In this document: positions 10,359-21,225 of the stretch, piece after piece
Layout: the number at the start of each line of letters is the position of its first letter
How positions within the stretch are numbered: position 1 is the first letter of the stretch
Origin: Dama dama
Lineage: Eukaryota; Chordata; Mammalia; Artiodactyla; Cervidae
Direction: 5' to 3'
Length of the DNA stretch: 64,000 nt
Assembly: GCF_033118175.1 (NCBI RefSeq)
Contig: NC_083685.1
Location: 131,023,501 to 131,087,500, forward strand
Notes under the pieces: generated by a model
Seen by the model: the letters and a program-made list of their open reading frames with translations, nothing else
Database searches by the model: none
What the model was told of the DNA's origin: nothing
Program-made: the position numbers and the translations under genes

Positions 10359-10855
10359 CCCGACCGTCTGTCTGTTCTCCATGCGCTGTGCCCTGGGGCA
10401 GGGAACAGGGGCGATTCCAGGCCCCCATAAAATTTCACCACCCAGTTTAGAAGTTGATTCACCTATAAATATACTCTTTGAGGTGGGCCTCACCCAGGGG
10501 CGCCCAAGGCAGGAGAAACTGGGCACGAGGGGATACAGAGAGGCAGTGAGCCACGGCCACCCCGGCACGCTGCTACCGCCCACCTTCGGCTCGCGGCCTG
10601 TGCCAGCTGCGACCGGCGTGTGAAGGCGCTAGGTCTGTCCAGGGCTGCTCATCAGGATGGCCTGACCCCCATGGTGTCCCCAGAGCTGCAAACCGAGCCT
10701 CTCACTGCTCTCAAATCCAACGCAGTGGAGTGAAGGGAGGACCAGAGGAGTCGGCATGAGAAGCAACCACACACCGGACTCAGAAATCAGGAAGGAAACC
10801 ACGTCTCACATCCTGAGCCTCCACCACCCGGCTGTGACCTGAATAAGCCATAGCC

Positions 10856-11290
10856 ATCGCCATCTATCTACCCATCTATTAATATTATCTATCTGTCGTC
10901 TATCTGCCTATCTATCCACCCATCTATCTGTGTGCTTAGTCGCTCAGTCGTGTCTGACTCTGCAACCACATGAACTGTAGCCCACCAGGCCCCTCTGTCA
11001 ATGGGATTCTCCAGGCAAGAATACTGGAGTGGGCTGCCATTCCCTTCTCCGAGGGATCTTGCCAACCCAAGGATCAAACCCAGATCTCCCGCATTGCAGG
11101 CAGATTCTTTATTGTCTGAGCCACCAGGGAAGCCCCATCCATCTCTCTACTATCTATTAATCATCTGTCTTCAATCTGTCTATTTGTCCATCCATCATCC
11201 ATCTATCTATCTATCTACTATCTATCAACCACCTATCTATCCATCCATCCATCTATCATGGATCCATCTATCTATCTATTCATCTTTTCG
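10856..11290. repeat. CTAT/CCAT microsatellite split by a SINE
   Basis: Runs of ATCT/ATCC tetranucleotides occupy 10,856-10,930 and 11,136-11,283. Between them lies a minus-strand Bov-tA/BovA insertion. The two halves were one array before the insertion. Confidence 0.85.
10931..11135 (-). mobile_element. Bov-tA/BovA SINE inserted in the microsatellite
   Basis: Read in reverse it carries the usual blocks. On the plus strand these appear as 'cgctcagtcgtgtctgactc', 'gggattctccaggcaagaat' and 'gagccaccagggaagcccc'. Flanked on both sides by the CTAT array. Confidence 0.88.
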
Positions 11291-12088
11291 AGGCCTTCAT
11301 TTTCCCATCCACAAGTGGAGCTGAGGATAAATAACACTTTGTAAGCGACAAATCGTCAAGCTGTCCTTTTTGGTTTATGGCCTAGTTTCAGTCCTGGGCA
11401 CTCACAGCCTCAGGATGTTGTGAGAACCAAGATGAAAGACGCGAGGTACCCGTCACGGAGCCCGCAGGGTGACCCAGAGCGGGGGCGTGTGAGGCCCAGG
11501 CAGCCGGCCCTGGGGACCCGGGCAGGGTGACCACCCTTGTGCAGTAAGCGCAGGCGCGGCCGAGTCAGGCCTGCACCCCGCGGGGCCGCAGGGACCCCAA
11601 GGCCGGTCTGTCCTCCGAGCAGAGGCGGGGCCGCAGCCCCCAGGGCCCCAGCCCCCAGGGCCCCACCCTCCTCGGTGCCGGCTCAGTCTCCGGGGACCTT
11701 CAGGCCGCGGGCGGGCAGTAACCCGGCCCTAAAGAGGCCCGGCGGCCCTAGACCAGAGACTGTCCCGAGCCGTTTCCTTTCTGACGAGGCCTCAATGGCT
11801 CGGGAGCTGCTGTGAATTCCAAGTCTGGTCCTTGAGACCGGGACGTTTGAGGCCTCGGCTCAGAGTCCACGGAGACGGAGATGATCACGGAGGGGCCGGA
11901 AAGACGGGGAGGGGGCGTCTGGGCGAGAGACGCGGAGGCGGAGGGGAACCCGGCCGGCCCCTCTCCCCCGTCAACCACCGCCTTTATCAGCCTGTTTTAC
12001 AGAAAGTTACGGGGCAGAAACTGCTATAGCAGAAAACACTAATTCAATCCCTTGCTCAGTAGTTCTTAGAAATTTCAAGACGGTGACG
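11288..12088. other. Intergenic, CpG-rich patch
   Basis: The first 150 bp resemble a diverged MIR. From 11,450 to 11,960 CpG is frequent and the DNA is GC-rich, with a short tandem of a GCCCCAGCCCCCAGG-like unit near 11,633-11,667. No gene structure was recognised; this could be a weak CpG island. Confidence 0.4.
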
Positions 12089-12285
12089 TGTGTGCATGCT
12101 GTCACTTCAGTCGTGTCTGACTCTCCGTGACCCCTCGGACCGCAGCCCACCAGGCCCCTCTGTCCATGGGATTCTCCAGGCAAGGACACTGGAGTGGGTT
12201 GCTGTGCCCTCCTCCAGGGGACCCTCCTGACCCAGTGATGGAACCGGGGTCTCCCGCACTGCAGGCAGATTCTTTACCACTAGTA
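12089..12285 (-). mobile_element. Bov-tA/BovA SINE
   Basis: The plus strand shows the reverse complement blocks 'tcagtcgtgtctgactctcc', 'ccatgggattctccaggcaa' and 'actgcaggcagattcttta'. CpG-rich variant, minus orientation. Confidence 0.85.
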
Positions 12286-14035
12286 CCTATGAACTTGCCC
12301 CCTCCCTGCTGAAATGCGGTATGAAGAAAAGGCCCCAGTGGGCGAAGTGGGGAAGGGAGGAGGGAAGGGCCCCTGGACACCCCTGGGGCAGCCGGGGGCA
12401 GGTGGTGCGCCCCGGGCTGCCGGCAGGAGGACAGGGGGAGGCCTCAGCAGAGACGGGGAGGCCGGCCGGGGTCCAACCCCAGTGCATGACCTGGAAGCCG
12501 TGGGGCCTCGGGCACAGGTTCCGTCGTGTCTGAGCCTCCACGTCCTCCACTGTGAGGTGGGGGTAAACCACCTTGTTCCCAGGAGGGTGAAGTGAGCAGA
12601 TGGGCGTAGAAGTCGGCGTAGCCAGCAAGGTGAGCGCCTCCCTGACTTCGAGAATCAGGCCGTGCTCTCCCCCAGGAAAACGTCTGAGATGCTCCGAGGA
12701 GCCCGCTGGAGCTGGGGCTGCTGAGCACAGGCCAGTCACCCCCGGCCAGGTGGGCGGCCACCCTCCAGGCTTGCTCCCTCTGCGGACAGTGTCAGCAGGC
12801 AAGGCTGCCCCAGCCCAGGGAAGGGTGACGGGCCGCGATCAGGTTTGGAAATCTGTGTCAAACCCAATTCCAACCAGATGCGGCTGGCCTGCTTCCAGTG
12901 GCTGCCTGCCATTCCAGGCCTGGCCAGGGGAGGCCTGTCCGCTCTCATGCCCAGGCAGCCGGGCCTGTTTGTTCCCCGAGTCCTTGGGTCCAGACTGACA
13001 TGCTCACCTCCCTGTTCAGACTGTTTAGGCCATGAGGAGCTCAAGGACACAGCGAGCCTGGGGAGAATCCACCTGCCCGTCTTCCAGCTGGACGGGGGGG
13101 GGGGGGGGGGGGGGGGGGGGGGATGTGGTGGGGGGGGGGCTGACGAGGAGATGCAGCGCAGCCTCTGCGAAGGGGCGCGTGAGCCCGGCCTCCCCATCCC
13201 CGCCACGGGACGTGCCCCCCGAGCCACAGATGGGCCCCCGGCAACCAGCCAGGAAGCCACGCTTTGCTGGGTTAAATATGGTGGCTGAGAAAAACCCAGG
13301 CTGCCGCCACCACCACCCAGAAACCAACCCAGCAAAGAGCGCAGCGTCCCAGCAAGAGTCAAGAGGAAAGGAAACCCAAATGTTTTGAGTTTCGCTATTA
13401 AGCATACTTTCCAGCGAGTGTGCTCATGTCTTGAAATGAAACAGATGAAAGCAACATGTGTCAATGGTTGTAGGAAGACAATAATGTCATCAACAGGAAA
13501 TAGAGAAATTGAACCCTGAAGCCTCAGCCCAGAACTTAACTCTTCCCCTGCCCATCCCCAGAGCCTTCTGCGGGAGTCTGGAGGCCTTTCCCCAGGGCGG
13601 GGGCCGTGGGAGACCCCCTGCAAGGGTCATGAGCACCAGAGAAGGGCTTGCTTTGGTTGGTAAGGGCTGATGGCCGTGGCGGGCTGGGGGGACAGCAGCC
13701 CCCGGCCCTGGAGCAGCCGGAGGGGAAGCCATGCAGCCTCGCTGTCCTGAGCGGCTGCAAAGGTTTGGCTGTGGGACCACAGCTACGAGGTCTTGGCCAG
13801 GGCAGGGCAGGCAGCTGGCAGAGGCGGCCCAGCCCAGCCAGCTTGTTGGCATTGGGGGGAGGGGGGACCCTGTGGGCCCCAGGAAGCACTGACGGCTGCC
13901 TGGAGGCCAGGGGTGCAGGCAGGGCAGGTGGGGTCTGGGAGATCCCCCTTCTCACCCAGTCCCCCCACTCAGCAGGGTAAACGAAGTACACCCAACCCCT
14001 CTAGCTAACCCTCAGAGAACAGGGGGGAAACACTG
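12286..14035. other. Intergenic, no gene
   Basis: Contains a probable MIR piece at 12,483-12,612 and a very long poly-G tract at 13,094-13,122. The minus-strand frame of 295 codons over 12,736-13,623 owes its length to the poly-G tract, read as proline, and to GC-rich DNA; it shows no domain I recognise. The rest is unique-looking. Confidence 0.5.
13094..13139 (+). repeat. Poly-G tract: G29 then G10
   Basis: Twenty-nine G at 13,094-13,122, a seven-base break, then ten G at 13,130-13,139. Such tracts are unstable and hard to sequence, so the length given may not be exact. Confidence 0.85.
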
Positions 14036-14200
14036 ACTGTGGCTCAGTGAGTGAAGAATCTGCCTGCAATGCAGGAGACGCGGGTTCGATTCTTGTGTCG
14101 GGAAGATGCCCTGGAGGACATGGCAACCCACTCTGGTATTCTCACCTGGAGAATCCCATGGATGGAGGAGCCTGGCGGCTGCAGTCCTGTCATGTGTTAT
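14036..14200 (+). mobile_element. Bov-tA SINE, 3'-truncated
   Basis: Head and middle blocks are present ('gcctgcaatgcaggag', 'tcgggaagatgccctggagg', 'cctggagaatcccatgg') but the copy stops after 'ggctgcagtcctgtcatg', without the usual 'aaagagtcggacac' end. Confidence 0.8.
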
Positions 14201-14237
14201 TGGGCTCTGCTTAGTCCCTCAGTCGTAGAGTGAGGGG

Positions 14238-14490
14238 CTTAAACAACAGATGTTTATTTTCTCTCTGGAGGCTGGAAGTCCAAGATCAAGGTGCTGGAAA
14301 GTTTGGTTCCTGACTAGAACCTTCCTACTGAGCTTCTGTGTCCTCCCGTGGAAAAGGGGGAGGGAGCTGGTCTCTTCCTCATCTTAAAAGGGCAGTAACC
14401 CATCATGGGGCCCCACCCTCACGATCTCATCTAAACCTGATTGCCTTCTAAAGTCCCCCCTCCATAGTCCATCATTTCAGGGTTTGGGGG
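14238..14490 (+). repeat. Old interspersed repeat, family not named
   Basis: It has the familiar mammalian pattern 'ggcttaaacaacagatgttt', 'ctggaggctggaagtccaag', then 'cccaccctcacgatctcat'. A related piece starts near 51,510. I recognise the repeat but cannot name its family with certainty. Confidence 0.5.
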
Positions 14491-15144
14491 TTCAGTACAC
14501 ACATCTGACAGGAGACAAGATTCAGTCCCCAGCACTAAGTTTGAAGGAGCGTCAAGGTCGGCCTGATCCACCTCTGCAAATGGTGGCCCCGTGCCAGCCA
14601 CTGTCTGAGGCTCAAGAGCCGTGTGGTTGACAGGCAGACCCAGGCTTTGCGTCCCGGGAGCCCTCAGCGAGTGAGCGACCAGCCCAGAGGTGGACGACAT
14701 GGCACCAGCAGACCGAGGGTCTCAGTGGAGATGCCCGAGGGATACGGGGTAGGAATTGGGACTGCGGGCACTGAGCCCACCCGGACGAGATAACGCGAGG
14801 AGGAGGGTGGCCCTGGGAGGGGCGAGCGGCTTGGGAGCGGGATGCAGCCTGGGGAGGGCTGGACCCCTGCAGAACCTCCCCCAGGGAGCCCGGGAGGCAG
14901 GAGGCCTGCGGTGGAGGTGGGGGCGGGGAGTGGCAGGGAGCTGGCATGGCCAGATCGTGGGGATCCAATCCTCTGGCCTCAAATTTGCAGAGAAACTTTT
15001 CCTCGTTTGGTGGGAAGCAGTGTCGCTGAGCTCTGCTCTAGGAAGCGCCTCCTGTGGATGGGCAGGGGCCGGATTCCATGAGGGCTGGGCTTCCAGAGCA
15101 GACGGGAGTCGCTGTAACCTAAGAGGTTGACCTTGGTTAGATTG
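14491..15144. other. Intergenic, nothing recognised
   Basis: GC-moderate unique-looking DNA without a supported gene or repeat. Confidence 0.5.
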
Positions 15145-15700
15145 TTGCTGCTGTTCAGTCGCTCAGTCGTGTCTGACTCTTTGTGACCCCACGGACCTCA
15201 GCACGCCAGGCTTCCCTGTCCTTCACCATCTCCCTGAGTTTGCTCAAACTCATATCCACTGAGTCAGTGATGCCATCCAGCCATCTCATCCTCTGTTGTC
15301 CCCTTCTCCGTGTGCCCTCAATCTTTCCCAGCATCAGGGTCTTTTCCAGTGAGTCAGTTCCTGGCATCAGGTGGCCAAACTATTGGAGCTTCAGCTTCAG
15401 CATCCGTCCTTCCAGTGAATATTCAGGGTTTCCTTTAGGATGGACTGGTTGGATCTGCTTGCAGTCCAAGGGACTCTCTTCTCCAACACTACAGTTCAAA
15501 AGCATCAGTTCTTTGGCGCTCAGCCTTCATTATGGTCCACCTCTCACATCCATGCATGACTACTGGAAAAACCACAGCTTTGACTATACAGACTTTTGTC
15601 AGCAAAGTGATGTTTCTGCTTTTTAATACACTGTCTAGGTTTGTCATAGCTTCTCCTCTAAGGAGCAACCGTCTTTTAGCTTCATGGCTGCAGTCGCCTT
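15145..15700 (-). mobile_element. BovB LINE 3' fragment
   Basis: About 555 bp of the BovB end in reverse, from the 'gttcagtcgctcagtcgtg' tail at the left, through 'gatgccatccagccatctc' and 'caggtggccaaactattgg', to 'tcttttagcttcatggctgc' at the right. The encoded part is the C-terminal region of the reverse-transcriptase ORF, broken by stops and frameshifts. Confidence 0.88.
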
Positions 15701-16259
15701 GGTTAGATATTCACACTTGATTTCAGCAGCTGCCTTAGGCTGGGCTTCCCGGCAGCAGACCTGAGATGGGTGTTCACGTGAACCACAAGGAAACAGTCTC
15801 GCAGACAAGGGAGCTGGGGTGTCCATGCCACCGCTGGCTCAGGGCTGGGGACCACACACTCCAAGCCTGCAGGGTTCCAGCAGCTTCCAGCAGAGATGCA
15901 GGAGGGAAGGCAGAGGGTGAAGCAGGAAGCAGTGGGCACCCAGGCTGGAGAGCAGACACTGAGTGACTGCTGACTGTCCAGTTAGGACACCACCCAAGGA
16001 CGCCCCTGCAAACCACAGCACTGGCCTGGCCAGGAGTCAGGGCGTGGGAAGAAGTTTTGGGGTTCAAATCAAGGACGTCACGGGAAGCCCAACACCCATA
16101 TCCAGGATCACGAGAACTATGGCTGAAAGACCTCGTCCAGCCGTGGATGGGTGGGACCACCACAGAGCAAGGGGCACTGGCCCTGCATTAGCTCAGCGCT
16201 GATGACGACCTCGTCGGCCACTACGACGGGCTCCTGCAGCCAGGAGCTGTGCCCGGGCC

Positions 16260-16425
16260 GCTGTTGTTCAGTCGCTAAATCATTTCTGACTCTTTGCAAC
16301 CCCAGTGTCTGCAGCCTTCCAGGCTCCTCTGTCCTCCACTGTCTCCTGAGTTTGCTCAGATTCATGTCTCCTGAGTTGGTGATGCCATCTAAGCATCTTG
16401 TCCTCTGTTTCCCCCTTCTCTCTCC
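16260..16425 (-). mobile_element. BovB LINE 3' fragment, short
   Basis: Only the terminal part remains: 'gttgttcagtcgctaaatc', 'tgtctcctgagtttgctcag', 'gatgccatctaagcatcttg'. More diverged than the 15.1 kb copy. Confidence 0.8.
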
Positions 16426-16547
16426 ATGATCACAGCCCTCTTGTGGCGAAAGGGCCTGCAAAACTCAATGAAGCTATGAGCCATGCCATGCAGGGCCACC
16501 CAAGATGGACGGGTCGCAGTGAAGAGTTCTGACAAATCGTGGTCAGC

Positions 16548-16612
16548 TAGAGGAGGGAAGGGCAACCCACTGCAGTATTCTTGCCGAGAGAACCCCGTGA
16601 AGAGTATGAAAA
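16548..16612 (+). mobile_element. Bov-tA SINE scrap
   Basis: Only the middle block survives: 'ggcaacccactgcagtattc' and 'ttgccgagagaaccccgtg'. Probably part of the same cluster of insertions as the BovB piece beside it. Confidence 0.6.
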
Positions 16613-17406
16613 GGCAGAGAGTCCCTGGGCTGTGCCGGCTGGTTTACCTGACTGCGGGGCGGGGTGGGTCCCGTCCACCGGTGACTCAGGGCCCTTTGGC
16701 CCTGTAACCAGGATGGCCCCACCTGCCCCGCCCGTCTGTAAGGTTGTTCTGGAGGTAAAACCGGGAAGCCAGCCTGGGGAATTCTCCAAGAACGTTCAGG
16801 CATGTTCTGCTTCTGAAATGCTGAGCAGAGTCAGCCGGGGAAGGTGACTAGTACTGAGCGTCCCCTCCAGGCCCACAGCCGCCTCTGCAGCTTTGAGCAA
16901 ACGCAAAGGACAGCAAAGCGCTCAGGGCTGAACTTTGACCCCCAGGCGGGGACACTGACCTTGGTCTGTCCCTACAAACCGCAGATACCGTGAAGGCACG
17001 TGATCTCCACCCAGATGCGATTAATCACCAAGCATCTGAGTTACCTGCTGGGATGGGATGACGGATCACAGCCAGCCGTCAACGGGGCTCTGACAAGCCT
17101 CCACCTGGGCTCTGCGCTGGCTCCCTCCCTTCCTCTCGGTTGGCCAGACACTCTCTGCCTGGGTGTATCACCCCGGCCCTGCCCCGCCACTCAGGGCCTG
17201 GCCAGCCCCCAGGGGACTCCAGAGAGGTCAGCCCTTGGAGTGACCTCCTGCCTGTTAGAAAGGGGTGGAGACGCCACAGTCTCTTGGCGACTCGGCGCTG
17301 GGGGTGACGTGCCTTGGGGGCCACCTCTCCGCCTCCCTTAGCAGCCCCTCTTCACCCTCATCTCAGAGCAGGAGGACTCCCTCTAAAGCACCAACCCCAG
17401 GGCCCC
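16613..17406. other. Intergenic, nothing recognised
   Basis: Unique-looking DNA of moderate GC content, no supported feature. Confidence 0.5.
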
Positions 17407-17613
17407 ACACTAAGCTGCTTCAGTCATGTCTCTTTGTGACCCCATGGACTATGGCCCTCCAGGCTCCTCTGTCCATGGGATTCTCCAGGCAAGAATACTG
17501 GAGTGGGTTGCCATGCCCTCCTCCAGGGGATCTTCCCGACCCAGGGATCAAACCCTTGTCTCTTACATCTCCTGCATTGGCAGGCAGGTTCTTTACCACT
17601 AGTGCCACGCAGG
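17407..17613 (-). mobile_element. Bov-tA/BovA SINE
   Basis: Plus-strand blocks 'tgtgaccccatggactatgg', 'gggattctccaggcaagaat', 'ggatcttcccgacccaggga' and 'ttctttaccactagtgccac' mark a nearly full-length copy in reverse. Confidence 0.88.
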
Positions 17614-18699
17614 GCCCCAGGACCACTGTTTGTCTTCGACCCTTAAAGTGCAAGAAAAAGAAAAGTCCAGCTATGACTGTAGGGGCACAGTGGGCCCTCC
17701 TGGGATAGCTGTGTCAACACCTGAGTCCCCACCGGCCCAGCGGAGGAAGCCTCTGCCCAGAGCTCTGGACCCCTAGCTCCCTGAGGGCGAGGATGGCCAT
17801 CAACCATTCACCCAGACCTGCACACTAGGCAGGCGTCCGTCTCTCAGGGGCCCCGTCACACGTCCCTGGGGACGTGGCGGACCTGTGCACGTGTCCAAGT
17901 CGTGCTGGCCAGTGAACGGCCGGATCTGGACCTGAACACGTGGCTTCTGCCTTCCAAGTGTGGGTTCCTTCCAACCACACACGTGTCTAAATGGAGACAC
18001 CTGGATCCAACGTCACGAATCTCAGACCTTGGCGATGCTCACGTCTCCAGCCTCCAGCTTCACCCTCGCCTCGTGCTTCAGAGCCAAGGCCTGGAGGCCG
18101 TGACCCCAGGTGCTTCTCCCTGACCAGGGTTCTGGGTGAGAGAATCGGAGCCGTCCACAGGGCTCCTGGCAGGAAGGTGGGACCCCACGGAGGGTGTTCC
18201 CGGTATCTCCGGGTTGGTTTCTCTTTTCTACAGCAGTGTGTAGGCTGCAGTGTTTAATGTCTAAATGAGAGGATGATTTTTTAAAATGTTGGATCCTGGG
18301 AGAAATAATATATATGATCTTCTGCTACCAGGCAATGCTGAAAATTCATCACAGTTTTTCAAGAACCAACCCAAAGCAAAGAAAGGATGGAGCATCCCTG
18401 TTGGCATAATTTGGAGGGGTGTCACCAAGGAGACGCTCCTGGGGACCAAGTGTTGAAAGAGGCTGGGCCGCAGGCCACGGCCTGCCCCGGCCCTGGTCCC
18501 ACTTGCTGCCCTGCACCCCATGGCAGGTATTCTGGGAGACGTGGATGCCACACGGAGGGTGGACTGCAGAGGAGTGGGGGGACGCCAGCTTGCTTCTGCC
18601 CCCGGTTCTTCCACCTGGGGCTCAAGTATGCAGTTCCTCGGGGGGACCTGGTGTCCTGTTAGCGAGGGTAGCTACCCCCCGGTGCTTCCTGAGAAGTCT

Positions 18700-19850
18700 G
18701 GCTGAGCGGGCTGCAGTGGGGGGTCCTCGCGGCAAGGGAGGGTCCCAGGCCCTCGGGGCTCTGCACTCAGTGGCAGGCGCTGCCGGCCGTGGTGGTCGGG
18801 CCCCTGCCGGCCCTCTGGGGACTCGGGGGGCTCTGTGAAAGTCGGGAGAGAGTGCGGGCAAAGCGTGGCCTGCTGGCTGCCGGGAAGGTGTTCTCGCCAC
18901 CTCCGCGGCCCCAGCCTTGGCCCGAGGGGTCAGAGCAAGAGGCCTGCCCCTCAGCCGCAGCTCTGCAGGCGCGGGGCCACCTCGGCGGCTTCTGCTAACC
19001 TTCTGACGGCCCGAGGGGCAGCACGAAGCCGTGCCCAGGGAGCCTCACCCTGCCAGAGGCCCGGAGGGTATCACGGTCGCTCGGGCCTGGAGATGGAGAC
19101 GGAGCTGGAGGCCGGCGTGCTGGGCCGGCGCGGGGTCCGAAGGGGTCGCGGGGACCCAGAGAGGAGGCCCCTCCGTCTGAGGTTTACTGAAGGCCGCGCG
19201 GTGCGGGGGCGGGAAGGAGGCCCTGGAGGCCAGCAGGACGGGTCCGGGGGTCCCGGGGGGGACTTCCGGTTTCTCTTCCCAGGCCTGGTCTGCCCTCGCC
19301 CCCCGCCGTCCCCCGTGGGAGTCAGAGCCGGGCCTCTGGTGGCTCTGCTTGTTCCAGTGAGCTGGCGATTTCGGGGCGTCGCCTCGCATTTCAGAACGCT
19401 ATCCTTTCTTCATACTAGAGTCAGCCTGGTCGTCATGGACACTGGGCGTCTCTGAGGATGCAAGGACGCCCAGAGGCCCAGCCTCGGAGGGGGCGTGGGT
19501 GTGGGGGGCTCGGAGGGCCCCCACCCCCGAGGCCCCTGAGGGTTGGATGATGCTTCCCCACCCCCGCCGGCGCCCCAGACCCTCACACAGTGGATCTGGC
19601 TCCCGGGGAAGTGGGACCCTCAGCGTCTGCAGAGTCCGCCCGGAGCAGCGGAAGAGGACGAACGTCTTCCCAGTGCGGAGGACCCTGCGCTCTTCCTGTG
19701 TCTTCCTGTAATCTGACTCTTGATTGCCGCCCTGAAGGGGGGCCCGGGGACCTTTGATCTCCCCGCCCCCGGCACGCTGGGCCTGTGGTCTGGCTGACGA
19801 GTTTGCGGGGAGCAGCCGTCGCGCCGTCCTGTGCGGGAGCCTCAGGCCCA
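18700..19850. promoter_or_regulatory. GC-rich CpG-island-like stretch between the genes
   Basis: CpG is frequent, with eight in the 60 bases from 19,081, in DNA with no recognised exon. It stops abruptly at about 19,870, where AT-rich DNA with a TCF/LEF cluster begins. Orphan CpG islands of this kind often mark enhancers or promoters of non-coding RNA. Open frames of 114 to 206 residues here are ones expected in CpG-rich DNA; none has a domain I recognise. Confidence 0.4.
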
Positions 19851-20426
19851 AATTGATGTCGGTTCCCGGCCGGGCGGAGTGTTACCTGGAGCTTTGAAGC
19901 TCATAATGACTCCAGACCGTCTGCTCAAGTCAGCGGCTACAAATGTTAATAAAATTAAAGCCACCTGAGCGCTCAGCCTGGCGATCCTTTGAAAGCAAGT
20001 CTGTGCCGGGTTATTACCCTCAATTATCTAGTTGTCCACTCTCTTAGCTTGGGGTTAAACTCTTAACTCTTCCCTTTGAAGTCATTATCCTTTTATCTAT
20101 GACTGGACCAAGGAATTTTAGGACAATAATCGATGGAAACTTCATAAGAATAGAAGAGCAGGGAGGGAGGAAAGGTGTGAATATCCCTTTAACTGTTGGC
20201 CTGGGGGGGGCGGGGGGCAGGCGAGGAGCTGTGTCCCCAACTTGCAGGGGGAAAAAGGAGGGGGACCCCACGCCAGCATCCCAGGGCGCAAGGTTCAGCT
20301 CCTCTGAAAACTGAAGAAAAGGGATAATTTGGGGGCGACAGAGAGGTGCAGCCTCCATCAAAGGGGAAGGGAAAGTAATGAAGCAAAAAGACACAATTAA
20401 AGAACGGGTTTAATTAGGGCTTTGAT
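19752..20426. promoter_or_regulatory. Cluster of six TCF/LEF motifs, candidate Wnt-responsive enhancer
   Basis: Six perfect WTCAAAG cores lie in 675 bp: CTTTGAT at 19,752-19,758, CTTTGAA at 19,892-19,898, 19,987-19,993 and 20,074-20,080, ATCAAAG at 20,357-20,363, and CTTTGAT at 20,420-20,426. This 7-mer is expected about once per 4 kb counting both strands, and I noticed only about ten others in the rest of the window outside the AXIN2 island. The DNA around 19,860-20,160 has the balanced, low-repeat look of a conserved non-coding element ('aattatctag', 'ccttttatctatgactgg'). It lies about 18 kb upstream of the proposed AXIN2 start. The enhancer role is inference. Confidence 0.5.
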
Positions 20427-20644
20427 GTGTCCTGGTGCCTGGCAGTCCTCCAGGAAGTGGCCTGTGAAGGGAGCTGACCCCAGAGGCTGCGGGCTGGGGG
20501 CTTCTCCACCAGGAGGAGAGCCAGGCTCACCCAGGTCCTCACAGCAGGAGGACAAGAAATCACAACTTTCTTTTCTGCAAAAGTCCTTCTGGCCTCCCGG
20601 AGGCTGAAGCTCTTTCAGTATCATTATGCTGCCTCTCTCCCTGT

Positions 20645-20735
20645 TTAAAAAGAGAAAAAGAGACACAGGGAGAGACAGACAGACAGAGAGATGAGAGAGA
20701 GACAGAGGAGAAAAGAAAGACAAAAATAGGGGATG
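20645..20735. repeat. Purine-rich GA/GACA microsatellite
   Basis: A nearly pure purine plus strand of GAGA and GACA steps, about 90 bp. Long purine tracts can form triplexes and often mark nucleosome-free DNA. Confidence 0.85.
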
Positions 20736-20911
20736 CTGACTAATGTTGGCGAGGTGTTTCATTTTCCTCTTCATTTAATCCCATTTGGGACGCTTGTCTA
20801 CACAGAAAAGATAAAAATGCACAGGGGAAGAGCCCGTTTCTGAAGTTTCCAAAATGAAACACGCCGGATGCAGGAGCCGCCTCTTGCCAGAAGCTGCCCC
20901 ACCTATACGTT

Positions 20912-20916
<5 letters not shown>

Positions 20917-20946
<30 letters not shown>

Positions 20947-21225
20947 CACACACGTGTCCACACATGCACACAGACATGCACACACATGCAAGCACAGATA
21001 CGCACACAGATACATGCAAACATACTTGCACGCACACACACATGTGCATACATGCACATATGTACACACAGGCACATGCACGCAGAACACCCCCCAAATG
21101 CATACACACGTGCACATACCCACCCACACACAGCCCACACCCATACAGAGCACACAGACACACACATGCACACACCCACACACGCAGCACACACCCGCAT
21201 GCAGCACACACATGTGCACGCCCAC
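20917..21225. repeat. CA microsatellite with a long degenerate tail
   Basis: A pure CA run at 20,917-20,943 is followed by about 280 bp of CA-biased DNA with CATG, CACG and CATA interruptions. Read in any frame it gives His/Thr-rich (plus) or Cys/Val-rich (minus) open frames up to 236 codons, which are artefacts. Confidence 0.9.

Noticed and set aside
12736..13623. A 295-codon minus-strand open frame
   Set aside because: It depends on the G29/G10 tract read as proline; outside it there is no recognisable domain.
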